A DNA stretch of 19,122 bases. Origin: an uncultured Phycisphaerales bacterium (GTDB lineage Bacteria > Planctomycetota > Phycisphaerae > Sedimentisphaerales > Anaerobacaceae). Where the stretch lies: the NCBI GenBank assembly GCA_937927975.1, contig CALEZT010000286.1:1-19122 (forward strand), written 5' to 3'. The notes under the pieces were generated by a model. That model saw only the letters and a list, made by a program, of their open reading frames with translations. It was not told the DNA's origin and ran no database searches. Position numbers and translations under genes: made by a program. Below, piece after piece: positions 6,221-13,188 of this stretch (position 1 is its first letter; each line of letters opens with the position of its first letter).

Positions 6221-7654
6221 CTACCCTCTCATCGCGTGTTCGACAACCCGGTCGATCTCTCGCACCATCCCGTCGTCCAGGGGCGGGACGCGATGGCTCT
6301 TCAGGAGATCCTCCACGCGAGCGAGCAGTCGATCGGCGAAGGACGTGGAGCCGCCGGCTTGCCAGAGGTCGTAGGACTGGCGGGTCCAGGCGGGCGAGGG
6401 CGGCCAGATCGCGTCGCGGAAATGGCGGACCGTGTGCTCCTCGGCCAGGAAGTTGCCCGCCGGGCCGACCGCGTTGACGACGTCCGTCGCCAGGTGCTCG
6501 TCGTCCACAGCGAACCCGCGGGCGATCCGCTTGACGTAGCTCATCACCTCGTCGTCGAAGGCCAGCCAGAGCAGACTGCCCGCGTGGTCGGTGCCGCAAA
6601 TGCCGCAGTGGCCGAACATGTCGGCGCCGGCCAGGGCTCCCATCAGGAGCGTCGAAGCCTTCTCGGCCCCCGCCTGAGCGTCGGGGAGTTTCGCGTCGGT
6701 CAGGCCCACGTTGATGTAAACGGGAAATCCGTACGAGCGGGCGATCTGCGTCATCGCGACCGCCATCAGGCCCTGTTCCGGCGAGCCGAACGAGCAGATG
6801 CCGGTCCGCGGGTCCATGATGTGCGGGATGCCGCCGTAGGTGATCGGCGCGCCAGGGGCGAGCAGTTGCGTGATCACGATGCCCGCCAGAATCTCGGCGT
6901 TCTCCTGGGCCAGCGTGCCTGCGAGGGTGCCAGGGGCGGTGCCTGCGGTCATCGCCATCGGGCCGATGCTCACAGGCTGGCCCGCCATCGCGAATTCCCG
7001 CACAATGTCGAGCCCATCCTTCGGCACTTGCAGCGGGCTGATCGGCTCCAGGAAGGCCTCGACCATGGGGCGTGCCCGCAGGGCGGCCTCGCCGCCTGCG
7101 ACGATGCGATAGATCTCCAGGACATGGCGAGCGGTCGCTCCGTTGCGGACCCAGCATCGCGTCGGCTTGGTCGTCCCCTTGACCAGTTCCGCGGTCAGCG
7201 CCACGTCGCGATACGCCTGCGAGATCGACTCCGGCTGGGCCATCGAGCCGACGATCGTGATGTTTTCGAGCGCATCGCCCAGGCGAATCGCATCGCGAGC
7301 ATCCTGGACCGTCGCGGGTCGCCGCTGCCCCGTCTGCAAATCGATCCACGCGTACTGCCCTGGACTGGACATCAGGACCAGATCGCTATAGCCGAATCGC
7401 GCGACGCGATTGCGGTCCCGGCCGTACAGGACGTATTGCTTGCCGGCGAGGGTCACGCGGTCCATCACAAGATTCTCCGGCAGGCGTGCGATCTTGTGAT
7501 CCCGATCGATTCTGGCCCCGGCCTGGCCGAGCAATCGCAGCATGTCCTCGTGATGCACCATGACCCCGGTGTCGCGCAAGATGGCGAGGCTGGCGTCCTT
7601 GATCGCTTCGATCTCGCCCTCTGCCAAGACCTGCAGTCGCACCATCCTTGCCAT
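6221..7654 (-). CDS. MttB-family (trimethylamine/betaine-type) methyltransferase without pyrrolysine
   Basis: This 477-aa protein is a full-length member of the MttB superfamily (PF06253, COG5598). These TIM-barrel enzymes transfer a methyl group from a quaternary or tertiary amine to a corrinoid protein. Recognisable stretches include ILRDTGVMVHHEDML near the N-terminus, GSMAQPESIS, PITYGGIPHIMDPRTG, and the typical VGLTDAKLPDAQAGAEKA followed by LLMGALAGADMFGHCG. Archaeal MttB carries pyrrolysine at an in-frame amber codon; this frame is uninterrupted by stops over the normal length, so it belongs to the non-pyrrolysine branch that includes the glycine betaine methyltransferase MtgB. The substrate cannot be assigned. 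No corrinoid protein or methyl-corrinoid:tetrahydrofolate methyltransferase is nearby. ATG at 7654 has GAGGGAG upstream. It is 74 nt downstream of the toxin gene and could be co-transcribed with it. Confidence 0.88.
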   Translation of the reverse strand: MARMVRLQVLAEGEIEAIKDASLAILRDTGVMVHHEDMLRLLGQAGARIDRDHKIARLPENLVMDRVTLAGKQYVLYGRDRNRVARFGYSDLVLMSSPGQYAWIDLQTGQRRPATVQDARDAIRLGDALENITIVGSMAQPESISQAYRDVALTAELVKGTTKPTRCWVRNGATARHVLEIYRIVAGGEAALRARPMVEAFLEPISPLQVPKDGLDIVREFAMAGQPVSIGPMAMTAGTAPGTLAGTLAQENAEILAGIVITQLLAPGAPITYGGIPHIMDPRTGICSFGSPEQGLMAVAMTQIARSYGFPVYINVGLTDAKLPDAQAGAEKASTLLMGALAGADMFGHCGICGTDHAGSLLWLAFDDEVMSYVKRIARGFAVDDEHLATDVVNAVGPAGNFLAEEHTVRHFRDAIWPPSPAWTRQSYDLWQAGGSTSFADRLLARVEDLLKSHRVPPLDDGMVREIDRVVEHAMRG

Positions 7655-7728
7655 CTTCGGCTCCCTCGACCAGGACCCCGCTCAAAGCAAGGGCAGGCGA
7701 ATCCCGCCTTTGTTGTCTTGTTGTTCCC

Positions 7729-8115
7729 CTACCACAGTCGTTGTACCGAGTACTTGTCGAACACCGCGTCCAAGCTCACCACCGACAAGCCCTCGGCCAC
7801 GCACTGTGCCACAATCATGCGGTCAAATGGATCGCGGTGATGGAACGGCAACGAGATGATTCTGGCAATATGCGAAATACGAACAGGCAGCAAGCCAAAC
7901 CCATTCAACTCCATCTGTCGCGGGATCAGGTCCCCAAAGGGCTGCGCCAGTTCGAGCCGTCCAAGGCTCATCTTCAACCCCATCTCCCACAGGCTGGCGA
8001 CGCTGACGAGCTTGGCATTTCCCTGATCCTCGATGAGCTCCCTCGCACGCTGACTGAGTCTTGCGCTCCCATCAATAAACCAGAGAAAGGCGTGGGTGTC
8101 GAGGAGCAGGTTCAT
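7729..8115 (-). CDS. vapC: PIN-domain toxin (VapC-type) of a type II toxin-antitoxin pair
   Basis: This 128-aa protein is a PIN-fold ribonuclease, the toxin of a toxin-antitoxin module; family members cleave tRNA or other RNAs. The acidic metal-binding residues are in place: Asp6 (LLLDTHAFLW), Glu44 (SLWEMGLK), Asp98 (HRDPFDRMIVAQ) and Asp116 (VVSLDAVFDKY), so it looks catalytically intact. Its ATG overlaps the antitoxin stop by 4 nt (ATGA), the normal translational coupling. Length and motifs fit the subgroup paired with Phd/YefM-type antitoxins. Confidence 0.92.
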   Translation of the reverse strand: MNLLLDTHAFLWFIDGSARLSQRARELIEDQGNAKLVSVASLWEMGLKMSLGRLELAQPFGDLIPRQMELNGFGLLPVRISHIARIISLPFHHRDPFDRMIVAQCVAEGLSVVSLDAVFDKYSVQRLW

Positions 8116-8339
8116 TGCGTATAGTCCCGAAAATCTTCGACGGGGGCCTCGAAATCCTCCGACATTCTCACCATGCCTTGGGCACTTCCGAAGGTAGGCT
8201 TGGGAATAGGATGCATTACCGGCACCAGTTCGGCAACCGGCAGTTGATTTCTGGTGATCACGATGCGCTCCCCAAGCGCGACATCGTCAATCAGTCGGGA
8301 AAGCTCTTTCTGCGCCTGCTCTATCGCCACCGTCGTCAT
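8112..8339 (-). CDS. Phd/YefM-type antitoxin
   Basis: This 75-aa protein has the Phd/YefM pattern: an N-terminal DNA-binding part (AQKELSRLIDDVALGERIVITRNQLPVAELVPV) and a disordered, acidic C-terminus (SEDFEAPVEDFRDY) expected to wrap the toxin. A GTG start at 8345 would add two residues, but the Shine-Dalgarno GAGGTG lies 5 nt before the ATG at 8339 and directly abuts the GTG, so I favour 8339. It neutralises the PIN toxin and probably represses its own promoter at 8374-8402. Confidence 0.88.
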   Translation of the reverse strand: MTTVAIEQAQKELSRLIDDVALGERIVITRNQLPVAELVPVMHPIPKPTFGSAQGMVRMSEDFEAPVEDFRDYTQ

Positions 8340-8364
8340 AGCCACACCTCACTTTGCCTGTCGA

Positions 8365-8402
8365 ACTCCTATGAGTATACAGCGCCGCCGACGAGGCGTC
8401 AA
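8365..8402 (-). promoter_or_regulatory. Promoter and operator-like palindrome of the toxin-antitoxin operon
   Basis: On the minus strand TTGACG (8397-8402) and TATACT (8374-8379) each match consensus in 5 of 6 positions with a 17-nt spacer. The palindrome ACTC-CTAT-GAGT (8365-8376) overlaps the -10 and the predicted start site, a typical place for antitoxin autorepression. The leader to the ATG at 8339 is short, about 27 nt. Confidence 0.65.
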
Positions 8403-8438
8403 GAACTCACGGAGCGACCCGAGCCTGGGCGAACGACC

Positions 8439-9539
8439 TCATCTCTGCGGCTTGAACCACAGGTCGATCGGTCGCTGGATGTTCTTCGGTCGAAATGGCA
8501 GCTCGATCTTGCGACCCGTCCCGGCCGACTGATAGCCCGCCAAGAGGACCTCCTGCACGAGCCGGCCGTCCTCGCCGGTGGCCTGGGGCTGCTCCTTGCC
8601 TCGCACGCATCTTGCGAAGTGGTGCATCTCCTGGGGGAAGCCATAGTTCCAGAGTTCTTCGAAGACCGGGTAGCTCCAGCCTTGCGTGGTCGGGGCCTTT
8701 TCCACCGCGTATCCGTAGCCGTACTCGCTGTAGGTCGGCAGCGCGTTGCCCATGTGCAGGTCGGCGTAGGTCACGCCGCCTTCGCCGTAGACCTCGATGC
8801 AGTCGTCCATGCCGCCCCGTCGGGCCCAGCTATCCTCGACCATGCCGACCGCGCCGTTCTCGAACTCCAGGATGCAGATCGAGTTGTCCTCGCCGTCGGT
8901 TTCGTCCTTGTGGACGTAGGTGCCCATCTGGCAGTAGACCGATTTGATCTTCGGTCGACCGAGGAACCAGTGACAGAAGGCCACGCCGTGGCAGCCCATG
9001 TCCATGAAGACGCCGCCGCCGGACTTCTGGACATCCCAGAACCAGTCCGCATGGGGACCGAAATGCTTCTCGCTCTGCTTGACCATGTAGACCTTGCCGA
9101 ACGCGCCCTGGTCGGCCATCTGCTTGGCCTTGACGTACTTGGGCGTGAAGAACAGCTCCTCCGCGTACATCAGCAACACGCCCTTGGCCCGGCACACGTC
9201 GATCATGCGGTCCGCCTCTTCGAGCGTCATGCACAGGGGCTTCTCGCAAACCGCGTGCTTGCCCGCCTCGGCGATGTCGACGGTCATCTGCGCGTGCAGG
9301 GAGTTCGGCGCGGTGATCGTCACCATCTCGATGTCCTTCTCGGCCAGCATCTGGCGATAGTCCGTGAAGAACCGTGGGATGCCGTATCGTTTCGCCAGTT
9401 TCTCGGCGTTGCCCGGCGTGGGCGAAGCGACCGCGACGACCTCTGCCTCGTCGGGCATGAGCCGAAACGACTCCGCGTGGATGTCCGCCTCGAAACCCGA
9501 GCCGATGATGCCGACTTTCACTTTGCCGTTGTTGGCCAT
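8439..9539 (-). CDS. Gfo/Idh/MocA family oxidoreductase (cytoplasmic)
   Basis: This 366-aa protein is an NAD(P)-dependent dehydrogenase acting on sugars, inositols or sugar derivatives. The N-terminal Rossmann fold begins with VKVGIIGSGFEADIH (residues 7-21). The family signature EKP is at 99-101, and the substrate-domain catalytic region reads FMDMGCHG, with Asp180 and His184 in the usual spacing. Length is typical. No signal peptide is present, unlike its upstream partner. AGGAG lies 10 nt before the ATG at 9539. It is 53 nt downstream of the Tat-exported Gfo/Idh/MocA gene, in the same direction, and most of that gap is a 9-bp tandem array. The precise substrate is not predictable; reactions in this family include oxidation at C3 or C1 of sugars. 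Confidence 0.9.
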   Translation of the reverse strand: MANNGKVKVGIIGSGFEADIHAESFRLMPDEAEVVAVASPTPGNAEKLAKRYGIPRFFTDYRQMLAEKDIEMVTITAPNSLHAQMTVDIAEAGKHAVCEKPLCMTLEEADRMIDVCRAKGVLLMYAEELFFTPKYVKAKQMADQGAFGKVYMVKQSEKHFGPHADWFWDVQKSGGGVFMDMGCHGVAFCHWFLGRPKIKSVYCQMGTYVHKDETDGEDNSICILEFENGAVGMVEDSWARRGGMDDCIEVYGEGGVTYADLHMGNALPTYSEYGYGYAVEKAPTTQGWSYPVFEELWNYGFPQEMHHFARCVRGKEQPQATGEDGRLVQEVLLAGYQSAGTGRKIELPFRPKNIQRPIDLWFKPQR

Positions 9540-9558
9540 GGCTGCGATTCTCCTGAAT

Positions 9559-9594
9559 GGGACGAATGGGACCTATAGGACGTATGGGAACACT
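9559..9594 (+). repeat. 9-bp tandem array, four units, between the two Gfo/Idh/MocA genes
   Basis: On the plus strand four 9-mers follow one another: GGGACGAAT, GGGACCTAT, AGGACGTAT, GGGAACACT. They share the RGGACNNAT pattern of the array at 3826-3870 but lie in the opposite orientation relative to the local genes. The array fills most of the 53-nt gap and touches the TAG stop (9593-9595) of the upstream gene. Confidence 0.75.
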
Positions 9595-10972
9595 ACAGCG
9601 TCCAACCTTTGCGGTACTCGTAGTGCAGGAGCTGATTCGCCTGCGAGGAGTTGGTCACTTTCAAGCTCTCGCTGTCCCAGAGGAGCTTGGCGCCGCCCAG
9701 GCGGACACAGACCGTGCCCAGGAGCACCGCTTCGGTCAATGGGCCTGCGAAGTCCGCGAAGCTCGACCGCGTGGGCGTGCCTTCCTTGCAGGCCTTGATC
9801 CACTCTGCGTGGTGGCCGATCGAGCGGGGCAGCGTCTTGGCGGGCCTCTTGTACTCGCGCATCTTCGACTCCGGGATCAGGCGGGGACTGTTGCCGCCCC
9901 AGCCTTCGACGTACATCTTGCCCTTGTCGCCAACGAAGATCAGGCCGTCCTCGCGCGACAGCTCGCGGTCGTCCTCCAACTCCGGCGGGCGGGCCGGGAT
10001 GATCCCGCCGTCGTACCAGTGAAGCACCACCGGCGGCATGTCGCCCCGCGCGGGGAATTCATAGTGAACCGTCGCGGCCAAAGGCAGGGTCTCGTTGTTG
10101 ACCAGCGTCGAACTGGCATGGACGCTGGTCGGCGCCGTCAGTCTCAGGGCCGACCAGACCGGTGCGAGATTGTGAATGCCCATATCGCCCAGGCCGCCGG
10201 AACCGAAATCCCACCAGCCGCGCCAGGCGAAGGGAGCATAGGCCGGATGGTATGGCCGATAGGGCGCCGGGCCCAGCCACAGATCCCAGTCCAGCGTCTC
10301 GGGAACAGTCGGCGTGTCCTTGGGCCGCTCGATGCCCTGGGCCCAGTACAGGGGCGGCCTTCCGCTGTGGGTGGGCCGGTCGGACCAGCAGTGGACCTCC
10401 CGCACCGCTCCGATCGCCCCGTCCCAGATCCACTCGTTGATGAGGCGGTTGCCCTCGAAGGCCATGCCCTGGTTGCCCATCTGGGTCGCGACCTTGGCCT
10501 GACGCGCCGCCTGGCCCAGGGCCCTGGCCTCATGCACGGTCCGCGTCAGCGGCTTCTCGCAGTAGACGTGCTTGCCGAGCCGGATCGCCATCATGCTCAC
10601 GACCGCGTGAGTGTGATCGGGCGTCCCCACGACCACCGCGTCGATGCCCTTTTCCTTTTCGAACATCGCGCGAAAATCCTTGTATTGCCTGGCCTTGGGG
10701 TACTGCTTGAACGTGCGGGCCGCGTAGCTGAAGTCCACGTCGCACAAAGCGACGATGTTCTCGCTGCGGACGTCGTTCAGGTCGCTCGCCCCCTGGCCTC
10801 CGATGCCGACGCCGGCGATATTGAGCTTCTCGCTGGGCGGCACGTTTCCCTGACCGCCCAGGACATGTCGCGGCACAATGGTGAAGGCCGTCGCGACCAA
10901 TCCGCCCTGGAGCAGGTCTCGACGCGAAATGGGGTTCGTTCGTGCAGGCGTGTGTTTCCCGAAAGTCGTCAT
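9593..10972 (-). CDS. Tat-exported Gfo/Idh/MocA family oxidoreductase
   Basis: This 459-aa protein has a twin-arginine signal (SRRDLLQGG, Arg17-Arg18, then a hydrophobic stretch), so it is exported folded, presumably with its bound nicotinamide cofactor. The Rossmann fold starts at LNIAGVGIGGQGASDL (50-65). The motif EKP is at 139-141, and GGLGDMGIHNL gives Asp263 and His267 of the catalytic region. The C-terminal half (WWDFGSGG, LHWYDGG, GDKGKMYVEG) matches the long planctomycete/Bacteroidetes type. An in-frame ATG exists at 11008, but AAAGGG lies 7 nt before the ATG at 10972 and the Tat signal then sits at the expected distance, so I use 10972. It is the first gene of a two-gene unit with the cytoplasmic homologue. 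A periplasmic sugar-oxidising role is inferred. Confidence 0.92.
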   Translation of the reverse strand: MTTFGKHTPARTNPISRRDLLQGGLVATAFTIVPRHVLGGQGNVPPSEKLNIAGVGIGGQGASDLNDVRSENIVALCDVDFSYAARTFKQYPKARQYKDFRAMFEKEKGIDAVVVGTPDHTHAVVSMMAIRLGKHVYCEKPLTRTVHEARALGQAARQAKVATQMGNQGMAFEGNRLINEWIWDGAIGAVREVHCWSDRPTHSGRPPLYWAQGIERPKDTPTVPETLDWDLWLGPAPYRPYHPAYAPFAWRGWWDFGSGGLGDMGIHNLAPVWSALRLTAPTSVHASSTLVNNETLPLAATVHYEFPARGDMPPVVLHWYDGGIIPARPPELEDDRELSREDGLIFVGDKGKMYVEGWGGNSPRLIPESKMREYKRPAKTLPRSIGHHAEWIKACKEGTPTRSSFADFAGPLTEAVLLGTVCVRLGGAKLLWDSESLKVTNSSQANQLLHYEYRKGWTL

Positions 10973-11058
10973 GCGTTGCCCTTTCCAAGTCTCATCGCAG
11001 CCACGCACCGCGCACCGAAGCCTGCTTGACGCGATTGGCGTTCGGGCTGTGGAACATC

Positions 11059-11087
11059 AGAATATCGTCCCAGGAGACACGATTCAA
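11059..11087 (-). promoter_or_regulatory. Candidate promoter for the Gfo/Idh/MocA pair
   Basis: TTGAAT (11082-11087) and TATTCT (11059-11064) on the minus strand, 4 of 6 matches each, are separated by 17 nt. The predicted start near 11052 leaves about 80 nt before the ATG at 10972. Confidence 0.4.
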
Positions 11088-11113
11088 TGGGTTTGCCCGC
11101 GGAATGAATGAAC

Positions 11114-11131
11114 GGCGTCCTGGAAGGCGCC
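11114..11131 (-). terminator. Weak hairpin after the lipoprotein gene
   Basis: Directly after the lipoprotein stop (11133-11135) the minus strand can form a stem GGCG..CGCC with one C-A mismatch, followed by GTTCATTCATT. It is a weak terminator candidate. Confidence 0.3.
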
Positions 11132-11132
11132 G

Positions 11133-11957
11133 CTACCTGGACTGGGGCATGGGGAGATTGACGCGGATCAGGACCGCCCCAAGGTCGTTCTGGGTCGCCA
11201 GGCGGATCCGCCCTTCGCCAAGACTCATGTGCGGAAAGGCGACGCCTCGTTCGTCGCCAAGATTCCCGGCCAGTCCCGGCGATCTGTCGAACTGCACCAG
11301 AACGCCCTGGAAGACCTGGTCGGCCATCATGCCGGACAGCGTAACCGCGTCGCTGCCCTGGACGGGATGCCTGGCGTCGCCGACGAGAGCGGTGATGTCC
11401 CGCTTGAGCCGGCCGGCCAGCCACTGGAGGATCGCGATCCGCTGGGCCTCCTCGGTCGCGTAGGGAGTCGTGAGCACTTCGGGATCGATGAGGAACTGGG
11501 CTTCGAAGAGAATGCCCTTGCGGGGCGGAAAGAACCGCTTCCTGGAGTCGTCGGGCGCCCGCTCGACCTGCTCGTCGATGCAGAAGAAGTACTTGCGTCG
11601 GGCGGTCATGCGGTATTCGTCGAAGGCGGTCAGGTTCAGCCAGGTCTTGCGGGTGTCGGCGCTGCGGCCGGAGTAGGCGATGACCGTGTCGCCTTGGGTG
11701 AGCAGGGCCTGCTCGACCTGCTTGGGATCGAACTGGTATGCCCCGTCGCGGGCGACGTTGAGGACTTCCAGCGACGTGCTGCGTCCGATCTGCGTCGCGC
11801 TATAGGGAATGGCGAGTTGAGCGTAGGGAAGCCTGGGCGAAAGATACTCGCTGCCGCAACCGGCGAGTATGAACGCGAAAAGGAGAGCCGCCATGAACAG
11901 CGTGACGCGTGCGACGCAGGCCTTGGGGCTCGCATCGTGCAAGGCGTCGATGACCAT
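11133..11957 (-). CDS. Lipoprotein of unknown function
   Basis: This 274-aa protein begins with a long n-region, a hydrophobic core (about residues 18-33) and a lipobox FILAGC with Cys34 as the predicted lipidated residue. The remainder is soluble and mixed alpha/beta, with no motif I recognise; notable stretches are YRMTARRKYFFCIDEQVE and ILQWLAGRLKRDITALVGDARHPVQG. The frame is open further upstream to 12332 through ilvC in another frame, but the ATG at 11957 has AAAGGAGA 5 nt upstream and is the obvious start. It lies 53 nt after ilvC, separated from it by a small perfect inverted repeat. Whether it is co-transcribed with ilvC depends on whether that repeat terminates. Probably a lineage-specific envelope protein. 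Confidence 0.8.
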   Translation of the reverse strand: MVIDALHDASPKACVARVTLFMAALLFAFILAGCGSEYLSPRLPYAQLAIPYSATQIGRSTSLEVLNVARDGAYQFDPKQVEQALLTQGDTVIAYSGRSADTRKTWLNLTAFDEYRMTARRKYFFCIDEQVERAPDDSRKRFFPPRKGILFEAQFLIDPEVLTTPYATEEAQRIAILQWLAGRLKRDITALVGDARHPVQGSDAVTLSGMMADQVFQGVLVQFDRSPGLAGNLGDERGVAFPHMSLGEGRIRLATQNDLGAVLIRVNLPMPQSR

Positions 11958-11977
11958 AGGGCTCTCCTTTCGCGCAA

Positions 11978-12005
11978 TTTTCAATCGCCAATCGCAGATT
12001 GAAAA
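11978..12005 (-). repeat. Perfect 9-bp inverted repeat just after ilvC
   Basis: TTTTCAATC (11978-11986) and GATTGAAAA (11997-12005) are perfect inverted repeats around a 10-nt loop, beginning 5 nt after the ilvC stop. The AT-rich arms differ from the GC-rich surroundings. Because one arm is TTTTCAATC, the hairpin is flanked by A and T runs like a bidirectional terminator, but the stem has few G-C pairs, so it may instead be a dispersed intergenic palindrome. Confidence 0.6.
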
Positions 12006-12010
12006 TCGAC

Positions 12011-13015
12011 TCAGACTTCCTTCGAGTCGATCCACTTCATCATCTTGCGGAGCTTGCGGCCGACCTGTTCGAGCTGGCTGTCGTGATCCTTCTCGTACAG
12101 GGCGTTGAAATTCTTCAGGCCGGTCTGGTACTCGTTGACCCACTCCTTGGCGAACTTGCCGGAGGTGATCTCGTCGAGGATCTTCTTCATCTCGGCCTTG
12201 GTCTGGTCGGTGACGATCCGCGGCCCGCGGCTCAGGTCGCCGTACTCGGCGGTGTTGCTCACGCTGTATCGCATGTAGCTCAGGCCGCCCTGGTAGAACA
12301 GGTCCACGATCAGCTTGACCTCGTGCATACACTCGAAGTAAGCGATCTCAGGCTGGTACCCGGCGTTGACGAGGGTTTCGAAGCCGGCCTTGATCAGGGC
12401 GCTGAGGCCGCCGCAGAGGACCACTTGCTCGCCGAACAGGTCGGTTTCGGTTTCCTCTTTATAGGTCGTTTCAAGGATGCCGGCGCGGGCGCCGCCGATG
12501 CCGTGGCCCCAGGCCAGCGCGATCTGCCTGGCGGTGCCGGTGGCGTCCTGCTGGACCGCGACCAGACAAGGAACGCCGCCGCCCTTCTGGAACTCGCTGC
12601 GGACCAGGTGCCCCGGGCCCTTCGGCGCGATCATGACGACGTTGATGTCCTTGGACGGGACGATGTATTTGAAGTGAATATTGAATCCGTGGCAGAAGCC
12701 CAGGGTCTGTCCGGCCTTGAGGTTCGGCGCGATCTGGGTCTCGTACACCTTGCCCTGCACCTCGTCCGGCAGCGTCACGATGATCAACGCTGCGCCGGCG
12801 ACCGCGGTCTTGATGTCGCCAGGCTTGAAGCCGTGCTCGGTCGCCAGCTTGAAATTCGGCGTTCCCGGCAGCTCCGCCACCGCGACCTCGATCCCGCTGT
12901 CCCGCAGGTTCAGGCTGTGCGCGTGGCCCTGCGAACCGTAACCGATCACCGCCACCTTCTTGCCCTGAAGCGGCGCGATCGGAGCTTCGTTCTCGTAGTA
13001 AATCTTTGCTGCCAT
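12011..13015 (-). CDS. ilvC: Ketol-acid reductoisomerase (class I)
   Basis: This 334-aa enzyme converts 2-acetolactate (or 2-aceto-2-hydroxybutyrate) to the 2,3-dihydroxy acid in valine, leucine and isoleucine synthesis. Length fits the short class I form. The Rossmann motif is [17 protein letters not shown] (25-41). Catalytic and Mg-binding residues are present: His109, Lys132 (IAPKGPGH), Asp192 and Glu196 (ETDLFGEQ), Glu228, Glu232 and Ser253. The loop that selects NADPH over NADH (residues 48-55) reads ELPGTPNF and lacks the usual Arg and Ser residues that contact the 2'-phosphate, so cofactor preference may be altered. ATG at 13015 has AAAGGAGA 7 nt upstream. No ilvBN or leuA lies nearby; the gene stands alone with the downstream lipoprotein gene. 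A promoter with an overlapping palindrome is at 13088-13120. Confidence 0.98.
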   Translation of the reverse strand: MAAKIYYENEAPIAPLQGKKVAVIGYGSQGHAHSLNLRDSGIEVAVAELPGTPNFKLATEHGFKPGDIKTAVAGAALIIVTLPDEVQGKVYETQIAPNLKAGQTLGFCHGFNIHFKYIVPSKDINVVMIAPKGPGHLVRSEFQKGGGVPCLVAVQQDATGTARQIALAWGHGIGGARAGILETTYKEETETDLFGEQVVLCGGLSALIKAGFETLVNAGYQPEIAYFECMHEVKLIVDLFYQGGLSYMRYSVSNTAEYGDLSRGPRIVTDQTKAEMKKILDEITSGKFAKEWVNEYQTGLKNFNALYEKDHDSQLEQVGRKLRKMMKWIDSKEV

Positions 13016-13087
13016 TCCGTGTTCTCCTTTCTATCTGAAACTAGCGTCATATGCGCATACTGAGGTTGGCCAAGCCCAAACCGACTG

Positions 13088-13120
13088 ATTATAGCGTCCG
13101 CGGGGGAATAGTAAATTCCC
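13088..13120 (-). promoter_or_regulatory. ilvC promoter with overlapping palindromic operator candidate
   Basis: On the minus strand a consensus TATAAT (13088-13093) is preceded by TTTACT (13110-13115, 4 of 6) with a 16-nt spacer. A perfect inverted repeat GGGAAT-N5-ATTCCC (13104-13120) covers the -35 box, where a repressor could block polymerase. The predicted leader is about 65 nt. Confidence 0.55.
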
Positions 13121-13188
13121 AGCTTGCCGTCTGAGGAAGGTTTTTCCCGCCCCCGCCTGCCCCAGGGTCCTCTTCTTCCGCCGCTTCA

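Noticed and set aside
6221..7654. Pyrrolysine-containing MttB
   Set aside because: The reading frame has no internal amber codon and the length is complete, so pyrrolysine is not encoded.
3826..9594. CRISPR array from the short regular repeats
   Set aside because: The units are 9 bp and contiguous without spacers, in two small separate clusters, and no cas gene is present.
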